Below are positions 43,581 to 56,660 of a DNA stretch of 64,000 bases, one piece after another (the stretch's first letter is position 1; each line of letters starts with the position of its first letter). A program made the translations under genes and the position numbers. The notes beneath the pieces are model-generated. The model made no database searches. It worked only from the letters and a program-made list of their open reading frames with translations, and was not told the DNA's origin. The stretch is from Eriocheir sinensis (taxonomy: Eukaryota; Arthropoda; Malacostraca; Decapoda; Varunidae), in assembly GCF_024679095.1 (NCBI RefSeq), contig NC_066576.1, positions 8,547,502 through 8,611,501 of the forward strand, read 5' to 3'.

Positions 43581-44040
43581 TCTGAGATAGAGAGATTAAA
43601 TGAGGAAGTGAGATAAGGACAGATTAATTAAGCTAGAGAAGTAGAACTTTATATCATGAGGTAGAGAGAAATGAGGAACGGTTGAGTTGAATGAGAATAT
43701 AAAAAAAATTAACAAAGAAATATGAGGATAAATGAGGAATTAAGAATTGTGAGGTAAATAGATTACGAAAACTAAAGAAACCAGGAACTTATATATAGTC
43801 TCCTATACTATGAGTTAAAGCTGGAGGAATAGCTTAGAAGATCATCGAGGATTAAACAGTTACGAGGTACAGATCTATATGCTATAATTATGAGGAACAA
43901 CTGCGGTAATGCGGTATTTTAAAAAAGTTTGCGGTAGTGCGGTACTTTTTTGTGATGCGGTACTACTGCACTAAGTACCACACTTGCCCACCTCCGCTAC
44001 TTGCTAGCGATGATGACTCCAGCTCGTGATCAGTAAGTTG
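43580..44040. other. AT-rich stretch, nothing recognised
   Basis: Degenerating GAGGTAA-type text continues from the tandem repeat to about 43900. A ggtagtgcggtac-rich patch at 43925-43980 has no assignable meaning. Confidence 0.35.
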
Positions 44041-44059
44041 GTGAAACACACACACACAC

Positions 44060-44352
44060 ACACAGTACACTGGTTACCACGCTCGCCCGTCAACTCCTGG
44101 GCGGGGAGTAGAGACGGATGGGCTGCCTTCTTTATTCTGTGCCCCCTGTCCCCCCAGTAGTGAATGGGTAGGGCTATTGGGTGTCAAACAGGGGTTGTGT
44201 CCTGCCTCCCGAGTGTGTGTGGGTGTGAGATTTCCGTCATACCCAAAGATCAATTACATCTGAGCTCAGCTCGGTTGGGGAGGGTACTGGCTGGTGATTG
44301 CAGGTCTATCACGTGGTCAGACCATGATGAATTGCACACACACACACACACA
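44060..44352 (+). mobile_element. SINE-like retroposon with (CA)n end
   Basis: Text order ggttaccacgctcgcc, agtagtgaatgggtagg, ttgtgtcctgcctcccg, gtgtgtgtgggtgtgagat and a (CA)n end matches the SINE at 57190-57460 (agtgaatgggtaccagg, tatgtcccgtctcccggg, gtgtgtgtgggtgtta). The tRNA-like head is partly lost. Confidence 0.6.
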
Positions 44353-44390
44353 CAAAGTTTTCTCAGTGATTACACACAATTCAAGGAAAT

Positions 44391-44396
44391 ACTTTT
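44391..44396 (-). terminator. Possible distal polyadenylation signal
   Basis: The minus strand carries AATAAAA (TTTTATT at 44390-44396 on plus). It is 6.4 kb past the transporter stop codon, so use by that gene would require a very long 3' UTR. Assignment is speculative. Confidence 0.15.
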
Positions 44397-44399
44397 ATT

Positions 44400-46020
44400 G
44401 CATTTGAACATTAGAATTAGATAAAAACTTACATGGAACTATAAAGTGGCCATAGAGGCTCGCATGTTTGATTACTCTATATACATATGGGAGAGAAGTG
44501 GTGTACGTACAGATGGAGCATTGGGTTACTCATTTCAGTACTGGAGGTATGGCGAATGCAAATGCTTCCCTGGAGATGTATATTATGCCTCAGCAGCAGC
44601 TGCACTGACACCTACTTGAGGAACTGGGGCTGAAGATCCGGACAATGAAACCTTTACACCAAACCTTCAATGGCAATGAAGTGATTGCCTTTACGGTGGC
44701 ATTACACTGTGGTGGCTCAACCCTCCTGATTAGGTAACATAACGTAGCGAGTTGTAACCGTGACTGCCTCGTGCACTGTGTCAGCATGGTGCCAGCACAG
44801 CATCAGATATGAAAATACTGGAAGATTTCAATGAACTAGTGTCATCCACAAGAAGGTTCACGTGCCAGTGCCCTAAACCTGAAGTGATTATACTAAGTTA
44901 CATAAAGCACAAAGTTGAAGTCGTACAAACAAGTGTGTACTTGAGGCAAACAAGTGCAACATGGCAGCGAGAGCACGGCGGCCGCCCGCACTGAGTGAGC
45001 AAGGTCTCGTGAGGATGAAAGGCAGGCAGTGGCAACAGCAACAGTGAAACACAACTTAACCTGTGGAACTTGTACTCTGCTGCAACTCAACAACAATAAC
45101 TCTCAGGACTTGATTGAGCCATGTCAACAGTAAATATCTACTAATATAATAACCTAAGTTCAAACATATTTTCCAATCAGTGTTACCATGATATAAGTAT
45201 GCATTCAATATATTGTGCTTGAAAATAGACATTTGATTACTTTTTTACGTACTGACCTATACGTTACAAAACTGACAAGACTGACAGGGATGGTTGGGAA
45301 GCAGCATGGCACCGGGGCAGGGTAGGCAGGGTGGTGAAAGGGCAGGCTGCTTCATGGGTACCAGGGATTCTAGACCTTTGTTTTTCATGATGGACATTGT
45401 AAGGGATTAACTTAAGACAAGGTGTGTTAGGTAGGGGAGGCGTGATGAGAAAAGGGGAAGGGATGGAGAGAGGCTGGGAAATATAGGAAGGTAGTGATGA
45501 AGATGTTGGAGAAATGGCTGTTGAGCACGAGGACTCAGATAGGAAACAAGAGTGCCATGCCAAGGTGGATCAGGTCAGAGCCTATGCCCTTGCTGATCAG
45601 TCTAATCCATCACAAGTTTTGGTGATAACTAACATGTCGTCACCTTGGTAAACAAACCGCCTTAGTCATTATTTTCTACTTTTCAGGAAATCAGAAAAGA
45701 ACTGTCATTATCTCATTTGGCTTAAGATTTAGGCAGAAACGAAAAGGCCAATTCTAGAACACTCGAACCCTGAATGATGAAGGCGACTATACAAAAATGG
45801 CTGTCACATGATGAAAAATTGTTGTAGACAAAAACCTGTAAATCGATGAAAAATGATTTAGACGATTATTTTATGAGGGTGACGATATGAAGAGTACTTA
45901 TAGACATATCTTCATGTTACAAAATACCTGCAGACATATCTTCACAATTCTTTAACTTCACCTTTTACATGCATTCCTGCTAACTATTGTGACTTTTAGA
46001 CTGATGCAGAAAGGAACAGT
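44400..46020. other. Stretch downstream of the transporter, nothing recognised
   Basis: Mixed sequence without convincing coding frames, tRNA-like heads or paired repeat ends. Confidence 0.35.
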
Positions 46021-46025
46021 TCCTC

Positions 46026-46213
46026 TTAACCCGGTAGCAGCGGGGATCACGTTTCTTAATGGTCCCTCGAAGCGAGAAAAATGAGAAAAAATCACCCCTC
46101 GCACAAACCACTTCATAATATATATCAAAGCATTTGTGATCGGTTTATGTATCATCTAGTTTGGGGGGGTTAAATCATGGCACAAATTTGGCCCGTCGCT
46201 GCTACCAAGTTAA
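46026..46213. mobile_element. piggyBac-type MITE, unoccupied copy (188 bp)
   Basis: Ends TTAACCCGGTAGCAGCGG and CCGTCGCTGCTACCAAGTTA-A are inverted repeats bounded by TTAA. The interior contains atcacgtttcttaatggtcc, whose TTAA is intact. A second copy at 46732-47564 carries an insertion at exactly this TTAA. Confidence 0.85.
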
Positions 46214-46731
46214 AATGCACTGATACATAATTTCACAGTTCACAGAGCACTCTTGATTACACATGTGGAGAATAATGAAACCTGATATGTTGATTGTTTT
46301 AAATTAGGTGTTGCACTCTTCATCATAGGTTTCTGGTGACAGTTACCAAGCTTTTAAATATTATTGATTATCGCCATTACCATCATGATTCATCCTATTT
46401 CCCATGATATTCAGGGTAAGGACCTACAGGTTTGAAAATAAGAAAACAGAGCTGTTACTGACACGAGTACAATATGACCACAACAGAAGTTTCATACATA
46501 TTAGAAAGCCTGACATATGTTCATGCACCAAGTATCATTACGACTCAAAATTGTACACTGACAATAATGTGGTACTAATTCCTCTGGTACATTTTTTTGA
46601 ACTGTGAAGGATACCTCAAAAGTATAGCTAACAACATCTCCCCACCTCATCCACCACCACACCACTACCCACTACACCATCAAGCACCTCACACACCATA
46701 ATGGTATCACAGGTCTGAACTCCTCCAGTAT

Positions 46732-47564
46732 TTAACCCAGTAGCAGCAGGGATCATGTTTCTTAACCCTTTCATTGCTAAACGCTTGCAGCAGGCGTATT
46801 TGCTGGTGGCACTAAACGCCCGCTGCGACCTCCACCCGCACTCAAATCTCCCGCGTATGAGTGTGTTCCAGCACTGATTCTCACAACACAGGATTGCCAA
46901 TTGAGTGGATTCTGCACTAAATTTGGTGGAAAATCATATCAGCCCAGCGCGGCAAATCTACGGACGAGTAACTGGTGGATGTTCTTGCCCAATATAGCGG
47001 CATTTTTGCATAGCTTCACCGATCACCGACTGATTCTTTGACCAAATAGTTGTAAATATTGCAGTTGGCAATGCTCCCTTGCCAGAAAATGAAGAAAAAA
47101 ATGTCCACAGTTCCCTCAACATGGCTGATCATCACGCACGCACCGACGTAAGTGTTAACATTCAACACTCCCTGAACGTGCATGTACATTCGCAAGAGAG
47201 GCATATATAACCGACTCCTATAGATCTGGACCTCCTCTTTCCAATGGTGTTTTTGGTTTTTAGCTGCGATGAATAGTTTTTGAGATACAGAGATTAAAAG
47301 AGACCCCCAATTGGGCTGCCCGACTGCGCCTGAGGGGATAGTCGCATCCACACTGCGCGCAAGTAAAGGGTTAATGGTCCCTCCAAGCGAGAAAAATAAG
47401 AAAAATCACCCCTCACACAAACCATTTCATAATATATATCACAGCATTTGTGATCAGATTATGTATCATCTATTTTGGGGGTTTATATCATGGCACAAAT
47501 TTGGCCCGTCGCTGCTACATGGTAAAGCCACAGATTTGGCCTGTGATCGCTGCTACCAGGTTAA
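46732..47564. mobile_element. piggyBac-type MITE, copy 2, interrupted by a nested MITE
   Basis: The left part (46732-46765) and right part (47371-47564) align with 46026-46213. The right end has an extra 40 bp or so (aagccacagatttggcctgt) that partly duplicates the terminal inverted repeat. TTAA bounds both ends. Confidence 0.85.
46762..47374. mobile_element. Nested piggyBac-type MITE (613 bp including both TTAA)
   Basis: Ends TTAACCCTTTCATTGCT and, at the right, AAGTAAAGGGTTAA with gcgc-rich subterminal text form a short imperfect inverted repeat, each bounded by TTAA. The interior shows no transposase frame. The insertion duplicates the TTAA seen once in the unoccupied copy. Confidence 0.85.
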
Positions 47565-48390
47565 TATACACAATGTGGTCATCACAGTTCCACAAAAAGT
47601 AAATATATGATGGTTTATTCCACCAAAATCACAGCAAAACAAAATACATATTTCTAACATCAAAACATTCCTTCCCAGCCAATACTGAATTCTGGAATGG
47701 TCTCATTAGCTCTTCAGTCAATAAACGAGGCTCCTCCCAGCTGCCCTAGTGACCTGGACTCACTGACTAATGGGGAGCATATGCCAGGAGATGCGTCGCT
47801 TCATGTCGCTCCATGCAGCTGCCCTTCCCATTCTAGCCCCTTCCAAGGATCAGTCGACTTGCCCCAGCTATGGGTTATGTGGGCATCCCTTTGGTCTCTC
47901 ACTCAGGATTGTCTCGTACAGGAACAACCCTGTGAGTGGGATCAACGTCCAGGAGGGCATGTCCATATAGCTGGAGCTGGTGTTCAAGGACTAAGCTGGT
48001 AGTGAGAAGAGAAGATGGCACCACTATAAACACTTGCCTGCGCCATGACGGGCTGGGGCGGACTACCATCTAGGCCCCTCAAGCAAGCCTACCGGTACAA
48101 TAGGCGTTCACGTAGGAAAAAAAAAGGAAAAAAGCAGCCCTTCATTCTGTTTGACAAGCCAGGGGTAATACGTCAGGAGGCCCGGCCTGAAGCACACATT
48201 GACCTGCTGCTTCCAACACCATGTCCACAACACCCTCCTATGTACATTTTTACATGAAACATAAAATTATGAATCTTAATTGTATTTAGTGGATTTTGTT
48301 AATACTGTGAAAAATATAATTATTTTTCTTTAGTTATTTTAATGGGATGCATGGAAAAATGACTTACTATGTCACATCTAACGTAGTCTA
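47565..48390. other. Unassigned stretch with a SINE 3' fragment
   Basis: At 47990-48130 the text aacacttgcctgcgcc, gggctgggg, ggactaccatc and gcctaccggtac matches the end of the SINE at 54390-54780. The remainder, including 47697-48000, is not recognised. Confidence 0.45.
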
Positions 48391-48394
48391 TAAA

Positions 48395-48644
48395 TAGCGT
48401 CTTCCATTTAGCGTAACCTGTTTTTGGGTCGTGATCTGTAGTCCCTTATAGAGTCCCGACTATCTAAGATTTGGACGCCATTGTTGGGCCTGTTTTCGCC
48501 GTGCTTTTCAAACGCTAGCACATGCTCTCGTGGTGAAAACAGGACCAATAATGGCGTCCAAATCTTAGGTTGTCGGGACTCTATCTGTCAAGGGACTCTA
48601 CAGATCACGACCCAGAAATGGGTTACGCTAAATGGAAGAGGCTA
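48395..48644. mobile_element. Hairpin MITE with ~115-bp arms
   Basis: The left arm (tagcgtcttccatttagcg, gggtcgtgatctgtagtcc, agagtcccgac, atttggacgccattgttgg) is repeated inverted from about 48530 to 48644. The loop is short. It is about 2.1 kb downstream of the transporter stop. Confidence 0.8.
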
Positions 48645-49063
48645 AAAGTGTGATCTATTCTGTACTTCATTCACGAACATCAGTGACTGGAAAATTCACT
48701 TACACTGTATAGCCTATCCTGTACAGTCTTTGATTATTTCTTATCTACATTCTATATACAATGATTATCTAGAATTCTCCTCTACAGGATTTAACTTTAC
48801 ACACAAAAAAGCTTTTGAAGTATCTTTATAGTAATGCATAGTTTGATATTGCAAGAGAGTCTGTTGATCATGCTATATTAATACATAAGCTGTATACTTC
48901 ACTTATATTTAATTATGACTACAAGTGACACATGACTCGGGCATCTGTGACACCCAGACACTCCCTCTACTCCTCCTCCACCACCACTGCTGACACTGCT
49001 GCCGTCACTACCAAGCAAAAGTAGCTGCCACAGTCCTTGAGAGCAGGAGGACACAATAGGCTT

Positions 49064-49137
<74 letters not shown>

Positions 49138-50780
49138 AAAAAGAAAGATTCCATTTTACACAAACAAATGTACAGTCACTGATTTAATTTGTTTAAATAT
49201 ACTATTTACCTCTTATTTACAAAAAAAAGAAAATATATAAAAATAGTTTGTGTATAAGCACACTGAAATAAAGCGGGACTCCAACAATACAAGATAAACG
49301 GAATCCACGCAAATGAAGAGAATCTCCAAACTAATCGTGAATTTAACATCAGCAGATCACTGAACCAAAGTATTCAAATATATAAATGGATACCATTAAA
49401 AGTTGTACAGTCTTCCTTAATACAAAGTGTATGTTGTTTATTAGATTAAACATTCCTGAAGTATAGGCTACATATCTATATTTTAATTTTTAAATCACAA
49501 AGACTGGTCATAAATCCAAGCAGGATCTTCACGAGTCTCCTAGAAGCTCTGAGTTACACGATCTCGGGTGACGACAAAGACAAATTAGGAGGAACTGGGG
49601 CAGCCGTCAGTCTAGAAAGTTGGACAGAGTCTGAGCACAGGTTGCCTTGACCCATGACCATTCCCTTCACCACTCAAAGAGTGCACAAGAACACTGGCCA
49701 AGGCTCTGTCCATGCATGATGGTAAACATGACAGCTGCCACAGTGCGTGTCACTTGATAACCCAATAACATTCATTGTAAAGCACTTGAGGGACATAATT
49801 TCTATTCCAACAGAATAAAAAATGTAGAGAACATGGCAGTTTATGTGACTATTGATTGATAAAGAAATAGTCAATGTGGTATTAATTAAGAAAATATTTC
49901 AAAGGACAATTCATAACTTTCCCATAGTAATTTGGTGTATGGAATGTTACATTTCAATGTGATTTTAAATACTGTACTATAAGTCTTGTTTCCCATATGC
50001 CCATATGTGCAAATGCCATTTCAAACAGAAGATAGTTCCTTTGTGTATATTTGGAAAATTTTTGAACAAAACATCACCAAAAAACAATGACACATAATGT
50101 AAAAATATGATCACAATGTTGTGTTTGCTGCGAGGGGAAACACACGCAGCACAGCTGGGCGGTGGTGCCTGCAGGGAGGAGCCTCACCAGGCCTGGCCAA
50201 GCCACTCACAGCCCCAGCACCACCATGATCACCAGCCCTCCAAAATATGCACAAAGCTTCGTCAAAACCTCGTCTTTACTAATAGCGGAAATTCTTAAAA
50301 GTATATTTTCCTACTTAAATTTCTATATGGCATTCAGAGTTGAGCCAAGAGAAGACAGCTGTATGACTGTATATTTTAAGAAATGCTTATCTCCTAAATG
50401 AAAACATTCTTATAAATATGAATGTATCAACAGATGGAATAGGAATGAGCATGCTGAAAAATTATTATTTATATGATAGAAAATTCAGTTTACTCTCCAT
50501 GCAATACACAAACACACTTGTGAGCCCAAAATCTGAAGGGGATCCTGATTACAGTATTTGTACAGCTTTGTTGTAGTTACACCCTAAATATAATCAGAGG
50601 TTGTCAGATGAAGATCACTAGTGAGCCTCCCGTCTTCCCTCACCTCTCCTTCCTTACCAGGCCGACCCTTATCCGCACCGACATGTTCATTACTCTTATT
50701 AGTGTCGGCACTGTCATTACCCTTAGCAGTGTTGACACAGCCACTGCCTCGCCACCTCTCAGGAAGACCACTACTCAACC
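48645..50780 (-). other. 3' flank or UTR of the transporter, nothing recognised
   Basis: AT-rich sequence with a (GT)n run at 49067-49134. A long 3' UTR is likely, since no nearby AATAAA on the minus strand stands out. The end of the transcript cannot be placed. Confidence 0.4.
49067..49134. repeat. (GT)n microsatellite
   Basis: A pure GT run of about 68 bp. Confidence 0.95.
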
Positions 50781-50784
50781 TGCA

Positions 50785-51708
50785 TCACAATTGTATCGGC
50801 CTTGGCTTCTTTTTGAAGTTGTGAAGTGGCGTGGGTGTGGGTGAGCCATCCTTGGGGGTGCCGACAGGGGAGGAGGTGGAGGAGGCGTACTGTCCCTGGC
50901 AGCGCTTGATGAGAGGGATGAAGTTGAGGATGAGCCCGCAGAACACAATGAAAAGACCCGACACCACAAAGGGCATCACGTAGTCACCAGTCGTGTCTGC
51001 GATGAACCCTGTAGAAAAAAACAGACTTCATTGTGTCAACTCTTTACAGGCTCCACTTAACATGGCCCTCCAAGAAACGCCATGCACTTCATGAAGGTTT
51101 TGTGAAACTGTGTGAGGACAGATAATTGTTTTGAATATGTCTTCCAAATACAAGTAAGAAAATAATAAACAGAAGATTTTGAAATTAAAAGCATATAAGA
51201 TCTGTGTATGGAGTTATCTTTACAGTTCATGACTACACCTAAAACATTGAAGAATATTATATAAAGAATTGTACATCTACTAAGCAAAATCTATTCTTTT
51301 TTTTTTCTTTTTTTTTTAATGTTCTGTCTATGGCACCGAGAGGCTTTCTTGATGGGCCCGGCTGGTTGGCCTCAGACAGCTGCGGTGGAGGCAACTGTTT
51401 TCTAGTTGTGCAATCTTGCCTGGCTCATGCTGTCCCACAGAGCTCATTTTTTATTCTCTTAGAAAATTAATCTTAGGTTTGTGTTGAAAGGCGGTCTTCA
51501 GGACGGCATGTTAGTAGTCTTAGGCCATTCGGTGATAACTGAAAATTGTCAGCTTCTAGCAGCAGGTGGGACTCTAAATCAAGTACTCAGCCACCTTCTC
51601 CCCATTCATTAAACTTACATGCAAAGCTTTTACAATTACAGCGTGCATTTATTCATCATAAGGGAAAATAAGGACATTAAACAAAGGAGGAAGAAGAATT
51701 TGTGCACT

Positions 51709-51756
<48 letters not shown>

Positions 51757-54003
51757 GCTCCATAACTCGGTGATTAAAAGCTCTGCACTGCCAGGCTTAG
51801 TGGCCTGACAGGCTGAGGTTCAAGCCCCGCTCAGGCCGTGATTTTTCCGCTGACAAGATGTATAATTATAGTGTCTTAACCCACCTGATGGACGAGCCTC
51901 CCATACCTCACGATTCCAACTAATGATCAGGGTATGATGAATCTCACACACACACACACACACACACTCACACTCCCGTGGCGCAACTGGTTAGAACACT
52001 GCGCTGCCAAGCTTCACAGAACGGCGGTTTGAGCCCACTCAGGCCGGATTCTTTCCGTTGATTAGGAGTGGTTACTGTCCCCCCTTGAGCAAGGGGGATA
52101 GGGGGTGTGGTGTGTGAGTTCCTGGCAGTACCCAGAGATCGACGATAAAGAGCATTTGCTCATGTTGGGAGGGAACCTGATGACTCACAGACCCAGACAA
52201 GGACTCCCAAGGCATTGAGCCACAGTGATCCCTTTAGCTTGATGCTTAAGTGTCAACCTCCTGGGCTTAATGTTTGGAAACAGGACCCATTCTCCTGAAT
52301 AAATCAATTTCTCATGCATGTTCATAACACTGAGATGTCATGCATAACGATGGGAAGGGAGTCCCATCACGTAATGATTTAGACATAGTGATTAGTAGTA
52401 AAATATCAAAATTTGCAGATGACACCAAGAAAGCTGGCAGAGTACAGAGTGCTCAGGATAATTATAGGGTACAACGGGATTTGGATAGGTTGGTAGCATG
52501 GGCAGATAGGCGGCAGATGGAATTTAACTCACAAAAGTTACAAACCATTTTCCCGGGAAAATACTTTTTACTGAAATTACTGTGAACATTTTCCCAATGC
52601 TGCCACTCTTGCTGTACTGTAATCACACACATACATGAAGCATTTTACAGTAATATACTGTATAAAAAAAAGTTAATAGTTCAGATATGGCAACCCAAAA
52701 GAACAAATTTCTGTACACTGACATCAATATGCTTCGGATGTATCTACTGAAAAACTTAGATGAAATTCTACACCTTAAGGCTATACATAGGGCCAATATA
52801 GATGATACTTCGCTCTCTCCAATTCAACTACTTAATAGGCTCACAAGGTTAAAACTGCAAAATTTGTTTCCAAATACATGCATAGCCTTGCAAATATTTT
52901 TGACCTTGCCAGTAACAGTTGCTTCAGCAGAAAGATCTTTCAGCAAACTGACGTTGATTAAGAATCACTTAAGAAGTACAATGGGCCAGGAGAGGTTCTC
53001 AGCTTTAAGTCTTTTGAGCACTAAAAGTGACTTTGACGCAAGATTGATTATGATGATGTCATTGACTGCTTTGCTGCCAAGAAAGCAAGGAAGGGAGAAT
53101 TTCTGAAATATTACTAGTAAGTTGCCTTAAACTGATCATATATAACACATAGAACTAGAAGTGTTAGTTTAAATTGGCCTAATCTGCTTATATCTCCAGA
53201 CAGCAGCCAAAACACCAGGCACCTGGCACTTACCTACGAGAGGTGGACCAATGAGGTTGGCCACGCCCTGGATGAGCAGCAGCAGCCCGTACGCCTTGCT
53301 GAACGCCTCCAGACTCACCAACTCCACCACAATCACTGAGGTTAAGGCGTAATTGGCCGATATAAAAACACCAAAGACAGCCGCTGCCACTGCTATGAGC
53401 CAGTAGTTTGTGATGAAGGGCATGACCAGCACACTGAGGCCACACACTACCATGGAGATGTTGTAGATCAGTATTGGAGAGGACCATGGCCGGTCACCTA
53501 CGTACCCCATCACCACCTGTGGAGGAGAGGTGTGAAGGAGCCGCTGCCACAAATAACAATGGCACATCAATCTCAACAGGAATACATTCAGTGACTGAGC
53601 CCTGCTATAGTACTATTAGTATCTTCATGGTAAATATACAGAATCAAGCAGCTTTTTCTCCATTTTATAATCAACTGAAAACTCAGAAAAGAAATAGTAG
53701 CTTGAGTAAGAAGCATTTTTGAAAGTTGAAGCAGGACCATGTGTTAGATCAGCAATCATCTGTGTATTGAGGCTTACTACCTGCAGGTCATCAACACCAG
53801 CATTGACTATGTGTGCTTGTGGCACACTTAGAAGAAATGTGCCCAAAGGTCAATCCTATTCATCATCTGCTTCTATTTATAAGAAGCACGCTGAGTAGTG
53901 GTTGCCAACATAAGCTTCAGATTTGGTTGTGCTCATATCTACTCAAAATGATAAATGTGCATGTGTAGACACATCCATACAGAATACTCTGGGTGAGTAG
54001 GGC

Positions 54004-54070
<67 letters not shown>

Positions 54071-56623
54071 CAACATATAAGATGGGTGAGATAGATATAG
54101 ATGCAGTAAACAATGAAAGGGACCTTGGAGTGATTGTTCAAGTTCTGGCCCTGTAAACCACAAATAAAAGATAACAAACAAACAAACAAACAAACAAACA
54201 AACAAACAAACAAACACACACACACATACACAAAAAAGTTGCTTTTTAGTATCTGGATGAGGAAATGATGAAGAAACCGATTGATTTTGACAGTGATATG
54301 TCCAAGGCTGGAATATGCAGCAATAGTATGGTCACCGAGTACAAAGTCAAATATAAGGAAAGTAGAGAGGATTCAGAGGGCAGCCGTAGAGCAACGCAGT
54401 TCTTATGGCGTTCTGCATACCACTGCTGGTCCGTGAAACATGCGAGGCAGGATGGGGAGGCGATGGCTGAGTAGTCAGCATGTGGGCGCTGCGTCCAGGA
54501 GGTCGCGGGTTCGCAACCCGCCTGCCACCACAAGCTGGGATTTTTCAGTCACTTCCGAGTGGTCTAAGACTACCCACATACTGTCCTGAAGACCACCTAT
54601 CAACCCAGACTCTAAATTCTCTCTCTAAAGGAGAGGATCAAAGATGAGCTCTGGGGGGCAGCATGAGCCAAGCAATGTGTCGCCACAATAAACACTTACC
54701 TGCGCCCCAATGGGCTGGGGACTACCATCAGGCCCCACCAAGAAACCCTACCGGCACCATCGAGGAAATGTAAGAAAAAAAAAATAGTTCAGGACTAAGA
54801 TATTTAACGTACAAAAAGAGACTGAAACGGTTGAACTTCCTGACACTGGAACATATGAGGGAGAGAGGAGATCTGATTGTGGTGTATAGGGTGCTGAATG
54901 GGATTGAGAAAGTGGGAAAGAAAGATATAACAACATGGGACTCAAGAGATCATGAAAGGAGATATTAAGTAAAACAGTTTTCCACAAAGAGTAGTGGAGG
55001 CCTGGAGCGGCCTAGAAAAAGATGTGGTCCACACAATGACAATTTATGAATTCAAGGCCTAGTTGAATTATAATAGATAATAGAGATGGGTCAGTACAAG
55101 CATAGCTCCTTTCCTGTAGGCTATACCACAACTAGGTAAGTATACACACACACACACACACACACACACCATTCCAAAACAGTTCAGGATGCCGATGACG
55201 GATATAAGGTTGGCACTGTCGTCGGCTGACACGCCCACACCCTGTGCGTAGTCCGTCAGGTACATGTACACAGTGTCATAGAAGACATACAGCACAAAGT
55301 TGGACATTGCAAACACCAGGTACGAGGTATCCATGCAGTAGGTGACGTCCACACAGGCCGTGAGCATTTCACCCATATCGTCCAGGTATGTCCAGTCAGC
55401 CTGTGGATACACCAGCCATTAGTACACCCCACACCAGTCATCAGTACACCCCACACCAGCCATCAGTACACCCCACACCAGCCATCAGTACACCCCACAC
55501 CAGCCATCAGTACACCCCACACCAGCCATCAGTACCACACACACCAGCCATCAGTACACCCCACACCAGCCATCAGTACACCCCACACCAGCCAGTACCA
55601 CACACACCAGCCATCAGCAGAGCCATGCAACAATAACAACATCTTACCTGATCTGTACACTACCTCTGGGGCATGGTTATGCCTACAGGTAATGGAACAT
55701 TCAGCGTCTAAGGCGCGTGCTAAGTTTTTTGGTTTTATTGAGGAAAAAAGGTGCGTCTTCGATACCGGTGAATACGGTAATTTCTTGCGTGCCCCATGAA
55801 GTGGTATTAATTTAATTCAAGAAACTAAAGAAGTAACAGAGAATGTAAAATAATAAGTGTGATATCTGTCACTGGGGTATGACCTACAAGTACTTCTGGG
55901 CTTGTAGTTTTTCAGAACAACAGTATAACTCTATGGATTTTGCTCGATCATTCAAAGGTGAGTTCGTTTCTGCTGTTCAGGGAAAGAATAAATATCTGCT
56001 TCCATAAAAGCAGTACCCGCGATAGTCAATCCCCTAACCATGGGCCTAAAAAAGTTTAAAAATCACAGCTTCCACACGGACATAAACATACAAGGAAAGA
56101 ATTATGAATTTTCAAGATTGGGCAGTCTCAGCAAAATAAAACATTAATTCATATTTATTAAAAAATCCTATAAAAAAGATTGAATAACTAAATAGAAAAA
56201 GTTCTGAGACTATGTAACAGATGGCCACAACACAGCACGGCTCCTCACCTCATCCTGTGCTTTGGCGATGGTGATGATGGAGTTGCGGTAGATGTCTGGG
56301 CAGGAGGAGGCCCGCAGGCGGTAGCGCTGAATATTGAGCATAGCCCCGCGGTATGTCATGGACTGCCTGCAATGCCACGACAAGGTTTACTCTTTTATGC
56401 TGTGCCTAGCCTGCAAACCTGTATGGCCCTTCTCACTGGTCACTCATTCCCTAAAGTATGTCAAATCTAACTACAAGCATCTCACACACACACACACACA
56501 CACACACGGAACGGCTGGCCGTCTCGAGAGAGAGACCCGCAGCAGACCAAGAGGTGAATTACACATACATTTTAACCCATATTGCTGCATATCGCTAAAC
56601 AAACTTTGTCATTATTGTTATTA

Positions 56624-56660
<37 letters not shown>

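Noticed and set aside
53939..54231. Cysteine/valine-rich frames near 54.0 kb
   Set aside because: They are translations of (CA)n and (CAAA)n microsatellites in a transporter intron.
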